Source: DATJUF01 sp035524095
GTDB lineage: Bacteria; Desulfobacterota; Binatia; Binatales; Binataceae
Assembly: GCA_035524095.1 (NCBI GenBank)
Contig: DATKPK010000033.1
Location: 1-45,804, forward strand
Direction: 5' to 3'
Length of the DNA stretch: 45,804 bases
Positions within the stretch are counted from its first letter, which is position 1; every line of letters starts with the position of its first letter. Below the pieces are notes generated by a model. It ran no database searches and was not told where the DNA came from. It saw nothing but the letters and a program-made list of their open reading frames with translations. This document shows positions 1 through 9,556 of this stretch, piece after piece. The translations under genes were made by a program, and so were the position numbers.

Positions 1-1362
1 CCCCCGCCCGCTGCGCAAAGCTATTTGAACGTCGAAAAGATTCTTAACGCTGCGCGTTCGACTGGCGCCGAGGCGGTCCATCCAGGTTATGGCTTCTTCT
101 CCGAGAACGCCGGTTTCGCACGCGCCGTCGCCGATGCCGGGCTAGTCTTTATCGGCCCGCCGCCGGACGCGATCGTTCAGATGGGTGATAAAGTCGAGGC
201 CCGCAAACTAATGGCAGCGGCTGGCGTACCGGTCGTACCAGGGTCGCCCGGAACGCTCGACACCGAGGCGGAAGTACGCGCGGTCGCGAAAAAAATCGGC
301 TTCCCAATCATGCTCAAGGCCGCGGCGGGCGGCGGCGGCAAGGGGATGCGGCTGGTTGAGAACGAGAAGGATTTAGGCTCGGCGGTGCGGACCGTCGCCA
401 GTGAGGCCAAGTCGTCGTTTGGCGATGGCCGGTTTTATGTCGAGAAATTCGTCACACGCCCGCGCCATATCGAGATTCAGGTCTTTGCCGATCAGTACGG
501 CAACACGGTCCATCTCTTCGAGCGCGAATGCTCGATTCAGCGCCGCAATCAGAAAGTAGTCGAGGAATCGCCGTCACCATTCGTCACCCCTGCGATGCGC
601 AACGCGATGGGCGAAGTCGCCGTCAAGGCGGCGCGCGCGGTCAATTATGTCGGGGCGGGCACGATCGAGTTTCTCGCCGATGCCGATCGCAATTTCTATT
701 TTCTGGAGATGAACACCCGTATCCAGGTGGAGCATCCGGTGACCGAACTCGTTACCGGAACTGATTTGGTTAAGACGCAGATCGAAGTTGCAGCGGGTGC
801 GACCTTGCCGTTCAAACAGAGCGATTTGGCGCAGCGCGGATGGGCACTCGAATGCCGCGTCTATGCTGAGGATCCAGCCGCAGGCTTTGTACCAGCCCCT
901 GGACGAATTACGACAATGCGGCTGCCGGACGGACCGGGCGTGCGCGTCGATGCTGGCGTCTACGAAGGCGCCGAAGTTTCGCTCTTCTACGATCCGATGA
1001 TTGCCAAGCTTGCAGCCTGGGGCCGCGATCGCAATGAGGCGATATCGCGAATGCGGCGCGCGATCGACGAATTCCGTATCGCTGGGGAACTGACGACTAA
1101 CCTCGCGTTCCACCGATGGATCGTCGACAATCCGCGCTTTATCGCGGGCGATTTCGATACCAACTTTATCAATGCCGAGTTCAATCCAAGCATTCTTGCT
1201 GCGAGTGATGACGAAACACGAGTAGCGGCGATGCTGGCGGCGGCGATTAGTGCGCAAGGCAACAACAATCATGGGTCAGCAGTAGCCGTGAATCCCAATC
1301 CCACAGCGGCGATGCCGTCGCCGTGGCGGATGCTTGGGCGGCTCGACATGCTGCGGCGTTAA
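1..1362 (+). CDS. Biotin carboxylase subunit of an acyl-CoA carboxylase, 5'-truncated by the window edge
   Basis: ATP-dependent carboxylation of the biotin on a carrier protein, the first half-reaction of acetyl/propionyl-CoA carboxylase. The reading frame is open from base 1 (Pro-Pro-Pro-Ala-Ala-Gln-Ser-Tyr-Leu-Asn, typical of about residue 60 of the family), so the N-terminal part with the usual ANRGEIA motif lies outside the window; a TTG at 25 is not a real start. Visible motifs are the ATP-grasp glycine loop KAAAGGGGKGMR, the RECSIQRRNQKVVEESPS strand and the active-site EMNTRIQVEHPVTE block. A biotin carrier gene starts 29 bases downstream and methylmalonyl-CoA mutase follows, which makes propionyl-CoA the likeliest substrate (inference from context). 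No carboxyltransferase is visible; it may lie upstream of the window. Confidence 0.93.
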   Translation, partial: PPPAAQSYLNVEKILNAARSTGAEAVHPGYGFFSENAGFARAVADAGLVFIGPPPDAIVQMGDKVEARKLMAAAGVPVVPGSPGTLDTEAEVRAVAKKIGFPIMLKAAAGGGGKGMRLVENEKDLGSAVRTVASEAKSSFGDGRFYVEKFVTRPRHIEIQVFADQYGNTVHLFERECSIQRRNQKVVEESPSPFVTPAMRNAMGEVAVKAARAVNYVGAGTIEFLADADRNFYFLEMNTRIQVEHPVTELVTGTDLVKTQIEVAAGATLPFKQSDLAQRGWALECRVYAEDPAAGFVPAPGRITTMRLPDGPGVRVDAGVYEGAEVSLFYDPMIAKLAAWGRDRNEAISRMRRAIDEFRIAGELTTNLAFHRWIVDNPRFIAGDFDTNFINAEFNPSILAASDDETRVAAMLAAAISAQGNNNHGSAVAVNPNPTAAMPSPWRMLGRLDMLRR

Positions 1363-1390
1363 TTCGCATGGAGTAAGAAGCGCAAGGCTG

Positions 1391-1903
1391 ATGGCGACAC
1401 GATATCTGGCCACTCTCGGTGGCGTTGATCAGGAACTCGAAGTCGAAGAAACGTCGGCTCACGGCTTGCGCCTGAAGATTGGAAGTCGTGAGTTTGAGGC
1501 CGACGTCCGCAAGGTCGGCGCATCCTCGTTTTCGGTGCTGATCGGCAACCGATCATTCGACCTCGAAGTGGTGCCGGAGGGCGACGAATTAATCGTGGCC
1601 TCGCGCAGCGCCAGCACGCGTGTAACGCTGGTGGACACGGCGCGCCGCTCACGCAAAGCCGGCGTGGGTGGACGTCCGGCGGTTGCCGGGAAAGCCCAGC
1701 TCAAGGCGATGATGCCCGGGCGAGTCGTCAATATCCTGGTCAGTGTTGGCGACGAGGTCGGATTGCAGCAGGGGTTGGTGGTGATTGAGGCGATGAAGAT
1801 GGAAAATGAGTTGAAATCGCCCAAAGCCGGGAAGGTCACTGAAATCAAAGTTACGCCCGGTCAGACCGTCGAAAAGGGTGATCTCTTGATTGTAGTCGAA
1901 TAG
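1391..1903 (+). CDS. Biotin carboxyl carrier protein (170 aa)
   Basis: Small biotinyl carrier protein. The C-terminal biotinyl domain has the canonical biotin-attachment motif EAMKME with Lys136; the N-terminal half is a predicted linker/docking region rich in beta strand. The ATG at 1391 is preferred to an upstream in-frame start because a purine-rich ribosome site (GGAGTAAGAAG) sits just before it and the protein then begins MATRYLATL. It follows the biotin carboxylase gene closely and precedes methylmalonyl-CoA mutase by 18 bases, so all three are probably cotranscribed for propionyl-CoA carboxylation and isomerisation. Identity as a biotin carrier is clear; the acyl-CoA specificity of the complex is inferred. 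Confidence 0.93.
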   Translation: MATRYLATLGGVDQELEVEETSAHGLRLKIGSREFEADVRKVGASSFSVLIGNRSFDLEVVPEGDELIVASRSASTRVTLVDTARRSRKAGVGGRPAVAGKAQLKAMMPGRVVNILVSVGDEVGLQQGLVVIEAMKMENELKSPKAGKVTEIKVTPGQTVEKGDLLIVVE

Positions 1904-1921
1904 TACCCGAGGCGATGAACG

Positions 1922-3625
1922 ATGCCCGAAGCGAAAAATCCCAGCGAAAGCGCTAACCATAATCCTGCGACAGTCGCCGACGCGCGTCAGCGCTGGGAGG
2001 CGAAACGGGTCAACCCTGCGCTGAAGCGGGGGCCTGAGCGGCGGGAGCATTTCACCACCACCTCGGGAATCGAAATCAAGCGCGAATACAATCCTGCTGA
2101 TTTGAACGGCTTTGATTTCCTGAATGACCTCGGCTTTCCCGGCGAGTATCCATTCACGCGGGGCGTCCAGCCCACGATGTATCGCGGGCGGCTATGGACG
2201 ATGCGCCAGTATGCGGGTTTCGGCGACGCGGAAGAGTCCAATCGCCGCTACCGCTATCTGTTTGCCAACGGTCAAACCGGCCTTTCCGTTGCGTTCGATT
2301 TGCCCACGCAGATGGGCCGCGACTCCGATCATCCGCTGGTACGTGGCGAGGTCGGCCGTGTCGGCGTTTCAATCCAATCGATCGAAGACATGGAGATGTT
2401 GCTGGCGGAACTGCCGCTCGAAAAAATCTCCACGTCCATGACGATCAACGCCACCGCCTCAACCTTGCTGGCGCTGTACCTCGTCACGGCGGAGCGTCGC
2501 GGCGTCGCGTGGAACAAGCTCAACGGCACGATTCAGAACGATATCCTCAAGGAATATATCGCCCGTGGGACGTATATTTATCCGCCACGCGGCTCGATGC
2601 GCATCATCACTGACATCTTCGCGTTCGCCAGTCGCGAGGTTCAAAACTGGAATACGATTTCGATTTCGGGCTATCACATCCGCGAGGCCGGCTCGACGGC
2701 CGCACAGGAGCTGGCGTTCACGATCGCGGACGGTATCGCCTACGTCGAAGCGGCCTTGAGGGCGGGCCTCAAAGTCGATGACTTCGCGAGCCGCTTGTCG
2801 TTTTTCTTTAACGTGCACAATAACTTCTTCGAGGAGATCGCAAAATTCCGCGCCGCGCGCCGCCTTTGGGCGCGAATTATGAAAGAACGTTTCAAAGCGC
2901 AGGATGAGCGCTCGTTGATGGTCCGGTTCCACGCCCAGACGGCAGGCTCGACGCTGACTGCCCAGCAGGTCGATAACAATGTGGTCCGTGTCACGCTGCA
3001 AGCGCTTGCAGCCGTACTCGGCGGTACTCAATCGCTCCATACCAATTCGAAGGACGAGGCGTTGGCGCTGCCCACCGAAAACTCTGCGCTTCTTGCCCTG
3101 CGCACGCAGCAAGTGATCGCGAATGAATCCGGCGTGACTGATACGGCGGATCCGTTGGGCGGATCGTATTACGTTGAAGCACTGACTACTGAAATTGAGA
3201 AGAAGGCGCTCGAATATCTCGCCAAGATTGACGACATGGGCGGCGCGGTCGCCGCAATCGAGCGCAGCTATATGCAGCGCGAGATCAATAACGCGGCGTT
3301 CAGCTACCAGCGCGAAATCGAAGGTAAGGACCGCATCATTGTTGGCGTCAACGATTTCACTTCGGGCGACGAGCCGCCCGGAGACATTCTGAAGGTTAAC
3401 CCTGCTATCGAAGAAAAACAGCGCCAGCGCGTCGCACGAATCCGCAGTGAACGTAATCAAGAAGCTGCGCAAAAGGCCATCGCCAATGTTGAAGCGACCG
3501 CGCGTGGTGACGGCAATCTGATGCCGGCGATCGTCGATGCCGTCCGCACCTATGGCACACTAGGCGAGATTGCCGATGCGATGCGCCGGGTGTTCGGCGA
3601 ATACCGTCCCTCGAATGCGGTGTGA
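1922..3625 (+). CDS. Methylmalonyl-CoA mutase, catalytic (alpha) domain subunit, 567 aa
   Basis: Adenosylcobalamin-dependent isomerase subunit converting methylmalonyl-CoA to succinyl-CoA. The sequence FTRGVQPTMYRGRLWTM near residues 78-94, followed by the QYAGFG motif with the substrate-contacting Tyr97, and GYHIREAG with His252, are diagnostic of the TIM-barrel catalytic domain. At 567 residues it ends after that domain and lacks the DxHxxG cobalamin-binding domain, so a separate small B12-binding subunit is required, as in archaeal and many bacterial two-subunit mutases. That subunit is not adjacent. A GAGG ribosome site precedes the ATG. The cobB gene 3-5 kb downstream on the other strand would help supply the cofactor. 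Confidence 0.95.
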   Translation: MPEAKNPSESANHNPATVADARQRWEAKRVNPALKRGPERREHFTTTSGIEIKREYNPADLNGFDFLNDLGFPGEYPFTRGVQPTMYRGRLWTMRQYAGFGDAEESNRRYRYLFANGQTGLSVAFDLPTQMGRDSDHPLVRGEVGRVGVSIQSIEDMEMLLAELPLEKISTSMTINATASTLLALYLVTAERRGVAWNKLNGTIQNDILKEYIARGTYIYPPRGSMRIITDIFAFASREVQNWNTISISGYHIREAGSTAAQELAFTIADGIAYVEAALRAGLKVDDFASRLSFFFNVHNNFFEEIAKFRAARRLWARIMKERFKAQDERSLMVRFHAQTAGSTLTAQQVDNNVVRVTLQALAAVLGGTQSLHTNSKDEALALPTENSALLALRTQQVIANESGVTDTADPLGGSYYVEALTTEIEKKALEYLAKIDDMGGAVAAIERSYMQREINNAAFSYQREIEGKDRIIVGVNDFTSGDEPPGDILKVNPAIEEKQRQRVARIRSERNQEAAQKAIANVEATARGDGNLMPAIVDAVRTYGTLGEIADAMRRVFGEYRPSNAV

Positions 3626-3793
3626 CGAGTCGAATTGTTCGATCACAAAGATTCAAGCCTTGCATGATCTTTCCTTGTGAAAGTCCATTTGCGAAATTCA
3701 GACCTCGCAGATAACAACTTGCGCAGGTGCGCCAACGGATAGTTCTGGCAAGGAGTGATTCCAAAAGACGTGACCAACTGGAGATACGCGTAG

Positions 3794-4351
3794 ATGGGGC
3801 CGATTCCTAAGGGCGTCTTCCTGACTAAGGGCTTCGGCCGGCATCGCGAAAAGCTCAACGCCTTCGAACTCGCGTTGCGCTCCGCGCAGATTGCCGAATT
3901 CAATCTGGTGCGCGTCAACTCGATCTTCCCGCCTCAGTGCAAACTGATTACGCCACAGGAAGGCCTCCGCTATCTGAGACCCGGTCAGATCGTCTTTGCC
4001 ATCGTATGCGATAATGCGACCGACGAACCTCATCGGCTGATGGCTGCTTCGGTCGGCGCGGCAATTCCCACCGACCCGATGCAATACGGCTATCTGTCCG
4101 AGCATTCAAGCTTCGGTGAGACCGAGCACAAGGCTGGGGATTATGCTGAGGATCTCGCCGCAATGATGCTGGCCACGATTATCGGCGTCGAGTTTGACCC
4201 GAATTCCAGCTATGACGAGCGCAAGGATATCTGGCGGGTGTCCGATAAATTGTTTCGCACGCGCAATGTAACACAATCGGCGATCGGCGATCGCGACGGT
4301 CTATGGACTTCGGTCGTCGCCGCCGCCGTTTTCGTCACGATGCCACGATAG
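3794..4351 (+). CDS. Pyruvoyl-dependent arginine decarboxylase (185 aa)
   Basis: Decarboxylates arginine to agmatine, the entry to polyamine synthesis, using a pyruvoyl group made by self-cleavage. The proenzyme layout matches the family: KLNAFELALRSAQIAEFNLV leads into the cleavage block R-V-N-S-I-F-P-P, where Ser43 would become the pyruvoyl group, and the beta-chain part carries YGYLSEHSSFGET with the acid expected in catalysis. In the Methanocaldococcus enzyme the cleavage pair is Ser-Ser; here the residue before the reactive Ser is Asn42. A weak TGGAG ribosome site lies about 10 bases upstream of the ATG. The intergenic stretch of 168 bases before it shows no gene. No other polyamine gene is nearby. 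Confidence 0.9.
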   Translation: MGPIPKGVFLTKGFGRHREKLNAFELALRSAQIAEFNLVRVNSIFPPQCKLITPQEGLRYLRPGQIVFAIVCDNATDEPHRLMAASVGAAIPTDPMQYGYLSEHSSFGETEHKAGDYAEDLAAMMLATIIGVEFDPNSSYDERKDIWRVSDKLFRTRNVTQSAIGDRDGLWTSVVAAAVFVTMPR

Positions 4352-4463
4352 GCTTTGCTTGCAAACCCGTGCCGCCGCGAGGCTGCGGGCGGCCGGCCAA
4401 AAATCTCAGGTGAGCGTCGTCTGCGTGCGGGGCTTTTCGGATTGGTGCCCTTCCATACCCCGC

Positions 4464-4491
4464 TTGACGCGCGGACGCGGAGCGCTATCGT
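4464..4491 (+). promoter_or_regulatory. Candidate sigma-70 promoter for the selenoprotein gene
   Basis: TTGACG at 4464-4469 and TATCGT at 4486-4491 are separated by 16 bases. The ATG of the selenoprotein begins 8 bases after the -10 box, so transcription would start at or next to the start codon, and there is no clear ribosome site: a possible leaderless mRNA. The match is by eye only, in a GC-rich background. Confidence 0.35.
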
Positions 4492-4498
4492 GAGTTGC

Positions 4499-4720
4499 AT
4501 GGACATCGAGATCCTCTACTGCTCGGCTTGAGGCTATCAGCCGCGAGCGGCCAGTCTGGCCGCCTCAATCAAGCATCGTTTTGGATATGGCGCCCGAATT
4601 AAGCCGGGCAAATCTGGCCAGTTTGATGTGATTGCGGACGGCAGCCTTATCTTTTCCAAGGCCACGACCGGACGCTTTCCGGTTGATGGGGAAGTTGAAG
4701 ATGCCTTGGCGATGCGCTGA
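4499..4720 (+). CDS. selW: SelW-like (Rdx family) selenoprotein with in-frame TGA = selenocysteine
   Basis: Reading from ATG at 4499, codon 11 is TGA (4529-4531) and the frame then stays open to a TGA at 4718-4720, giving 73 residues. With Sec at position 11 the protein starts MDIEILYCSAU, the CxxU redox motif of the SelW/SelT/SelH thioredoxin-like family. Family signatures continue past the TGA: GYQPRAASLAASI, FGYGARIKPG, GQFDV, DGSLIFSK, TGRFPVDGEV. The conserved residues lie on both sides of the TGA, so a true stop after ten residues is very unlikely. A hairpin just after the TGA fits a bacterial SECIS. The likely role is a thiol/selenol redox protein with an unknown partner. It needs SelA/SelB/SelC/SelD elsewhere in the genome. 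An antisense ORF over the same bases is a shadow. Confidence 0.9.
4547..4563 (+). promoter_or_regulatory. Bacterial SECIS-like hairpin after the Sec codon
   Basis: GCGGCCA (4547-4553) pairs perfectly with TGGCCGC (4557-4563) around a small loop GTC. The loop lies about 22 bases 3' of the TGA codon and begins with G, matching the known bacterial SECIS layout (apical loop 16-37 nt after UGA, a guanine among the first loop bases), where SelB-GTP-Sec-tRNA binds. Confidence 0.75.
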
Positions 4721-4803
4721 GCATCCCACACCGACTCTTTTAGTTCAGTGCTGGGTGTGGTGCGGTAACGCAAAGCCCGCAATCTGACGAGTGAAGGTCC
4801 GCC

Positions 4804-5634
4804 TTAAAGGACGCGCTGTAATTCTGATGGCGTAAGGCGGATTCCGAAATAGAAAGGGCCGAACTCGGCAAAGCGGGCGCTTGATTCGTCGAAACGCATT
4901 TCATACACCAGCCGCTTGAACACCAGAGGATCGTCGGCAAACAGGTCGACGCCCCACTCCCAATCGTCGAACCCGATGGAGCCTGAAATTATCTGTGTCA
5001 CTTGGCCGGCGTACCTGCGGCCAATCAAGCCATGCTCATGCATCATGCGCTGTCGTTCCGCGATCGGCTGCATGTACCAGTTATCGTCGCCGATGCGCCG
5101 CTTGTTCATCGGGTAGAAGCAAAGGTAACGACGGTCCGGTATCGAAGGCGTTAGACGCTCGCTCAATTTGACCTGTTGGTCTTTAAGCGCGGAGGCCACC
5201 GCTGTAATCCATTCCGGCGAATGAGTCTTGAGGCCGCGTTCGGCCAGATCACGATAGAGCCTGACGCTCGCTTCGTACAATCCGATTTCGACTACTGAGA
5301 CGTAGGAATAGGTGGGTTCCAGAAACTCGCTGAGGCCCAGCCTCGCGACTTCGATTTGCGCGGCGTCGAGCTGCTCGAAGCTCGGCCGGAAGTGGATAAC
5401 GATCAGATCGCCCTTATGGCCGAACTGGGAAAAGATCGCAGTATGGCCTTCGGCGTTCGCAGCGAAGCTGATCGACGCCTCCTCGACGATCGCCGCTCGC
5501 TGCCTGCTTTCGAGGCGATTCCATTCGGCGCGGCGAACGCGAAAAAACTGATGGAGCAGTGCAGACCCCTCCAGAGTCAACGGCGCGCTCGGTAATTCAA
5601 GCGTCGCGTCGGTTTGTTGGTCAGCGTCTTTCAT
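4804..5634 (-). CDS. hemQ: Coproheme decarboxylase HemQ (chlorite dismutase family), 276 aa
   Basis: Last enzyme of the coproporphyrin-dependent heme pathway: oxidative decarboxylation of coproheme III to heme b. Seen: the YPMNKRR block with the catalytic Tyr174, then WYMQPIAERQRMMHEHG with the predicted proximal heme ligand His201, and the C-terminal GSIGFDDWEWGVDLFADD and FAEFGPFYFG blocks that characterise HemQ rather than true chlorite dismutase. Length fits fused-repeat HemQ proteins. It ends 84 bases from the selenoprotein stop and starts 28 bases downstream of the cobB stop, so it may be cotranscribed with cobB, linking two tetrapyrrole steps. No other heme genes are in the window. Confidence 0.93.
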   Translation of the reverse strand: MKDADQQTDATLELPSAPLTLEGSALLHQFFRVRRAEWNRLESRQRAAIVEEASISFAANAEGHTAIFSQFGHKGDLIVIHFRPSFEQLDAAQIEVARLGLSEFLEPTYSYVSVVEIGLYEASVRLYRDLAERGLKTHSPEWITAVASALKDQQVKLSERLTPSIPDRRYLCFYPMNKRRIGDDNWYMQPIAERQRMMHEHGLIGRRYAGQVTQIISGSIGFDDWEWGVDLFADDPLVFKRLVYEMRFDESSARFAEFGPFYFGIRLTPSELQRVL

Positions 5635-5662
5635 CGCGTTTGCGGCTCTTGTCTAAGTTAGA

Positions 5663-7033
<1,371 letters not shown>

Positions 7034-7090
7034 TGAATCGAGGTGCGATCCGAAATACGCAACAATTGGTAGGTTCTGCCTACTCCGTGG

Positions 7091-7858
7091 CTACCCGGGA
7101 AGATGCGCGGCGAAGCGTAGCCGCATGTAGTCGGCGGTCCACCGCCCCTGTTCGTCGCATAGCACGGGGCGCAGCAACTCGACCGCCTCATCGCGAGCAG
7201 CGGCACGAGCTTCGGCGGGAAGCAACTGCAAGAGCGAATCGCCGAACGTTTGTATCCATCCGCTCATGTCGGTCGGTAGCGGCGTGGGCCGGGGAATCAG
7301 CGCTATATAATCGACTGCAAACCCGGCACGCTCGAGCCGTCCGCGATAGTCATCGACGGTCGGGAAATACCACGGAATCCTTGTGGCCACGTTGGCGATG
7401 CCGCGTCGCTCAATCGCCACAACTAGCGCGAGTGTGATCGCGGCGACGCAGCCATGACCACCCATCTCGGCCACGAAACGTCCGCCTGGTTTGAGCGCGT
7501 GTGCGACGCCTCTGATCACCGCGTCAGGGTCGGCTTTCATCCAATGGAGTGCAGCGTTGGAAAAGACCGCATCGAATTCGTGATGGAATTGGAGATTCAT
7601 GCCATCCATCACCCGGGCCTCGATACCTCTGGCGTTGGCCGCTTTGATCATGTCAGCGGAGCCGTCGACGCCATAGACCGAGGCCCCCGTTGCGGCAATC
7701 TTTACCGTCAGAATCCCGTCACCACACGCGAGATCGAGGATACGTTCGCCTGCCTTGGGCGCGAGTAAATCGAGCACCGCCTGGCCGAGTGCCGGAACGA
7801 AGTGAGCATGCTTCTCGTAGGTTTCAGCCTTCCAATCCTGTTTCGGTGCTGCTCCCAT
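7091..7858 (-). CDS. Class I SAM-dependent methyltransferase (255 aa)
   Basis: Rossmann-fold methyltransferase of the trans-aconitate/malonyl-ACP methyltransferase-like group. Motif I is ILDLACGDG; the acidic end of strand 2 is in VYGVDGS; FDAVFSNAALHWM and LKPGGRFVAEMGG follow in the family order. The ATG at 7858 is preferred to an upstream in-frame start because GAGGGA lies about seven bases before it. It sits between cobB (57 bases away) and the acyl-CoA dehydrogenase. The substrate cannot be read from the sequence. Confidence 0.85.
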   Translation of the reverse strand: MGAAPKQDWKAETYEKHAHFVPALGQAVLDLLAPKAGERILDLACGDGILTVKIAATGASVYGVDGSADMIKAANARGIEARVMDGMNLQFHHEFDAVFSNAALHWMKADPDAVIRGVAHALKPGGRFVAEMGGHGCVAAITLALVVAIERRGIANVATRIPWYFPTVDDYRGRLERAGFAVDYIALIPRPTPLPTDMSGWIQTFGDSLLQLLPAEARAAARDEAVELLRPVLCDEQGRWTADYMRLRFAAHLPG

Positions 7859-7955
7859 CTTTGATTCCCTCGCTAACAAGGCTGCCGACACTGACTATCA
7901 TGATGATATCCGAGTTCGTCATCGGCGTAGTAAACTCTTGATGGCCAGATGCGCT

Positions 7956-9110
7956 TTAGTAGCCGCGCGCGACTGCGCCGATAATTTCTCGCGCCACCAG
8001 CAATTTCATGATTTGCGCGGTGCCGTCGCCGATTTCGAGCCCTATTACGTCGCGCATGCGCTGCTGATGAGGCAAGTCGAGGCTAAAACCGAGATGGCCA
8101 TGCAGCAACAAGCACTGATGTAATATGCGCGCGGACAGTTCGGGCGCCCACCACTTGGCTCCGGCCGACAACCATCCGTGGGGCTTGCCGTTATCTTTCA
8201 GCCATAACGCCTCGTAGCAAAGAAGGCGCGCTGCACGCAGTTGTACTGCCGCCTCGGCCAGCGGAAACGATACGCCCTCGAAGCGCGCGAGGCTGCCGCC
8301 AAAGGCCTGACGCTCAGCGACATACTTGCAGGTTTCATCCACGCTTTGCTGTGCCGCGCCGATACACATCAGGCCAATCATTGACCGGCTGAAGTCAAAA
8401 CCCTGCATCACTTGGATGAAACCAGCACCTTCTTCGCCGATCCGGGCGTCTGCTGGTACGCGCACGCTGTCGAAGAAAAGCTGCCCACGCCCAATCGCGC
8501 GCGAGCCGAGATCCTTGAAGCGAGTGCGGCTCACTCCCGGCGAAGTGAGATCCACATAAAAGGCACTGACGCCTCGGGCACCCTGCTCGTAGGTGCCGGT
8601 GCGCGCCATCAGCAGAATCGTGTCGGCCCACGAGGCGAACGAAATCGACGTTTTTTCCCCATCGAGGACATAAGTATCCCCTTCACGCCGCGCGCTGAGC
8701 TTGACGTGCGCAGCATCGGAGCCACCGGCGGGCTCCGTCACTCCAAGTGCTGGGACGACATCGCCCCGGCAAATCGATGGAAGGTAAGACGCCTTTTGAG
8801 CCTCATCGCCGCGCGCGGTGAGAATCGCGCCCGCCAAGCCAGACAGCAGCAGGACGTACGCAGCGTTGAAGTCACATCGGCTGATTTCCTCATGCGCGAT
8901 CCCAAGCGAGACATAATCAAGGCCCTGCCCACCGAAGGCCGGATCAACCATCGGCGCCAGCAGGCCCATCGCGCCGAGCTGTTGAACGACCGCGCGCGGC
9001 AGATTCTCGTCGTTATCGCGTTCAGCGTAATGGGGCGCCAGTTCACGGCGGCCGAAGTCCGCCAAAGTCTCGCGTAGTAACCGCTGATCATCATTGAAGC
9101 TGAAATCCAT
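7956..9110 (-). CDS. Acyl-CoA dehydrogenase (384 aa)
   Basis: FAD enzyme for alpha,beta-dehydrogenation of acyl-CoA thioesters, passing electrons to ETF. Family order is clear: an N-terminal helical domain starting MDFSFNDDQ, the middle beta domain with VTEPAGGSDAAH and DGEKTSISFAS, and the C-terminal helical domain with FDFSRSMIGL, RQAFGGSLARFEG and IGDGTAQIMK. In the last motif the position that usually holds the catalytic Glu (xEGT) reads Asp-Gly-Thr. Length is standard. EtfBA is encoded 20 kb away and is the obvious electron acceptor. The substrate is unknown. The next downstream gene is the methyltransferase, about 97 bases on. Confidence 0.93.
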   Translation of the reverse strand: MDFSFNDDQRLLRETLADFGRRELAPHYAERDNDENLPRAVVQQLGAMGLLAPMVDPAFGGQGLDYVSLGIAHEEISRCDFNAAYVLLLSGLAGAILTARGDEAQKASYLPSICRGDVVPALGVTEPAGGSDAAHVKLSARREGDTYVLDGEKTSISFASWADTILLMARTGTYEQGARGVSAFYVDLTSPGVSRTRFKDLGSRAIGRGQLFFDSVRVPADARIGEEGAGFIQVMQGFDFSRSMIGLMCIGAAQQSVDETCKYVAERQAFGGSLARFEGVSFPLAEAAVQLRAARLLCYEALWLKDNGKPHGWLSAGAKWWAPELSARILHQCLLLHGHLGFSLDLPHQQRMRDVIGLEIGDGTAQIMKLLVAREIIGAVARGY

Positions 9111-9256
9111 TCGGTGCTCCGAAATCCCGGAATCCCAGCCGGCTGAAGGCCGCGTGCTTCCATACGGCAGCGATGATCAGGCGGCAGTATCGCGATGATA
9201 AGCGGTTGAACGCGCGAGGTGAAGCGTCCGGCGGCTTGCCTCAGCGCTTTGCGGCC

Positions 9257-9454
9257 TCAGAGCGACGGTTCACCGGGCAGCGTATTAGAAGCTTTGAAGT
9301 TAATGTCAGGACTCATTTGTGGCGCTGCCACTTGTGGAGCGGATTCGCCAGCGGCGACCGCAGGAGGCTGACTATCGATGATCATATGCGAGACACATCC
9401 TGCGGTGAGCAAACTAGCCGCCGCCACGATCATGACGAAGAGTAAATTTTTCAT
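9257..9454 (-). CDS. Small lipoprotein (65 aa), function unknown
   Basis: The protein begins MKNLLFVMIVAAASLLTAGC, a textbook lipoprotein signal with lipobox LTAGC and Cys20 as the acylated residue. The mature part is only about 45 residues and rich in Ala, Pro and Ser. The ATG at 9454 is preferred to an upstream in-frame start because it puts the signal at the N-terminus. No recognisable domain. A 146-base gap separates it from the acyl-CoA dehydrogenase. Confidence 0.65.
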   Translation of the reverse strand: MKNLLFVMIVAAASLLTAGCVSHMIIDSQPPAVAAGESAPQVAAPQMSPDINFKASNTLPGEPSL

Positions 9455-9556
9455 AGAGATAATGTCCGTAAGCACCATTTAAGCGATAACGGTACCTGCG
9501 AGCACAACACGTGCCGCCTTGCAAAACGACTAATAAATGGAGCGAAACGGATATGG

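Noticed and set aside
2459..3472. 337-residue minus-strand open frame
   Set aside because: Antisense to the methylmalonyl-CoA mutase gene; long antisense frames are common in GC-rich genes.
4370..4396. GC-rich inverted repeat after the arginine decarboxylase
   Set aside because: Stem is imperfect and is followed by CGGCCAAAAATC, not a T tract, so not a convincing terminator.
4724..4776. CCACACC/GGTGTGG inverted repeat after the selenoprotein gene
   Set aside because: Seven-base stem with a loop of about 20 bases and no T tract; unlikely to be a terminator or second SECIS.
4537..4782. 81-residue minus-strand open frame
   Set aside because: It is antisense to the SelW-like selenoprotein, whose conserved motifs account for the sequence.
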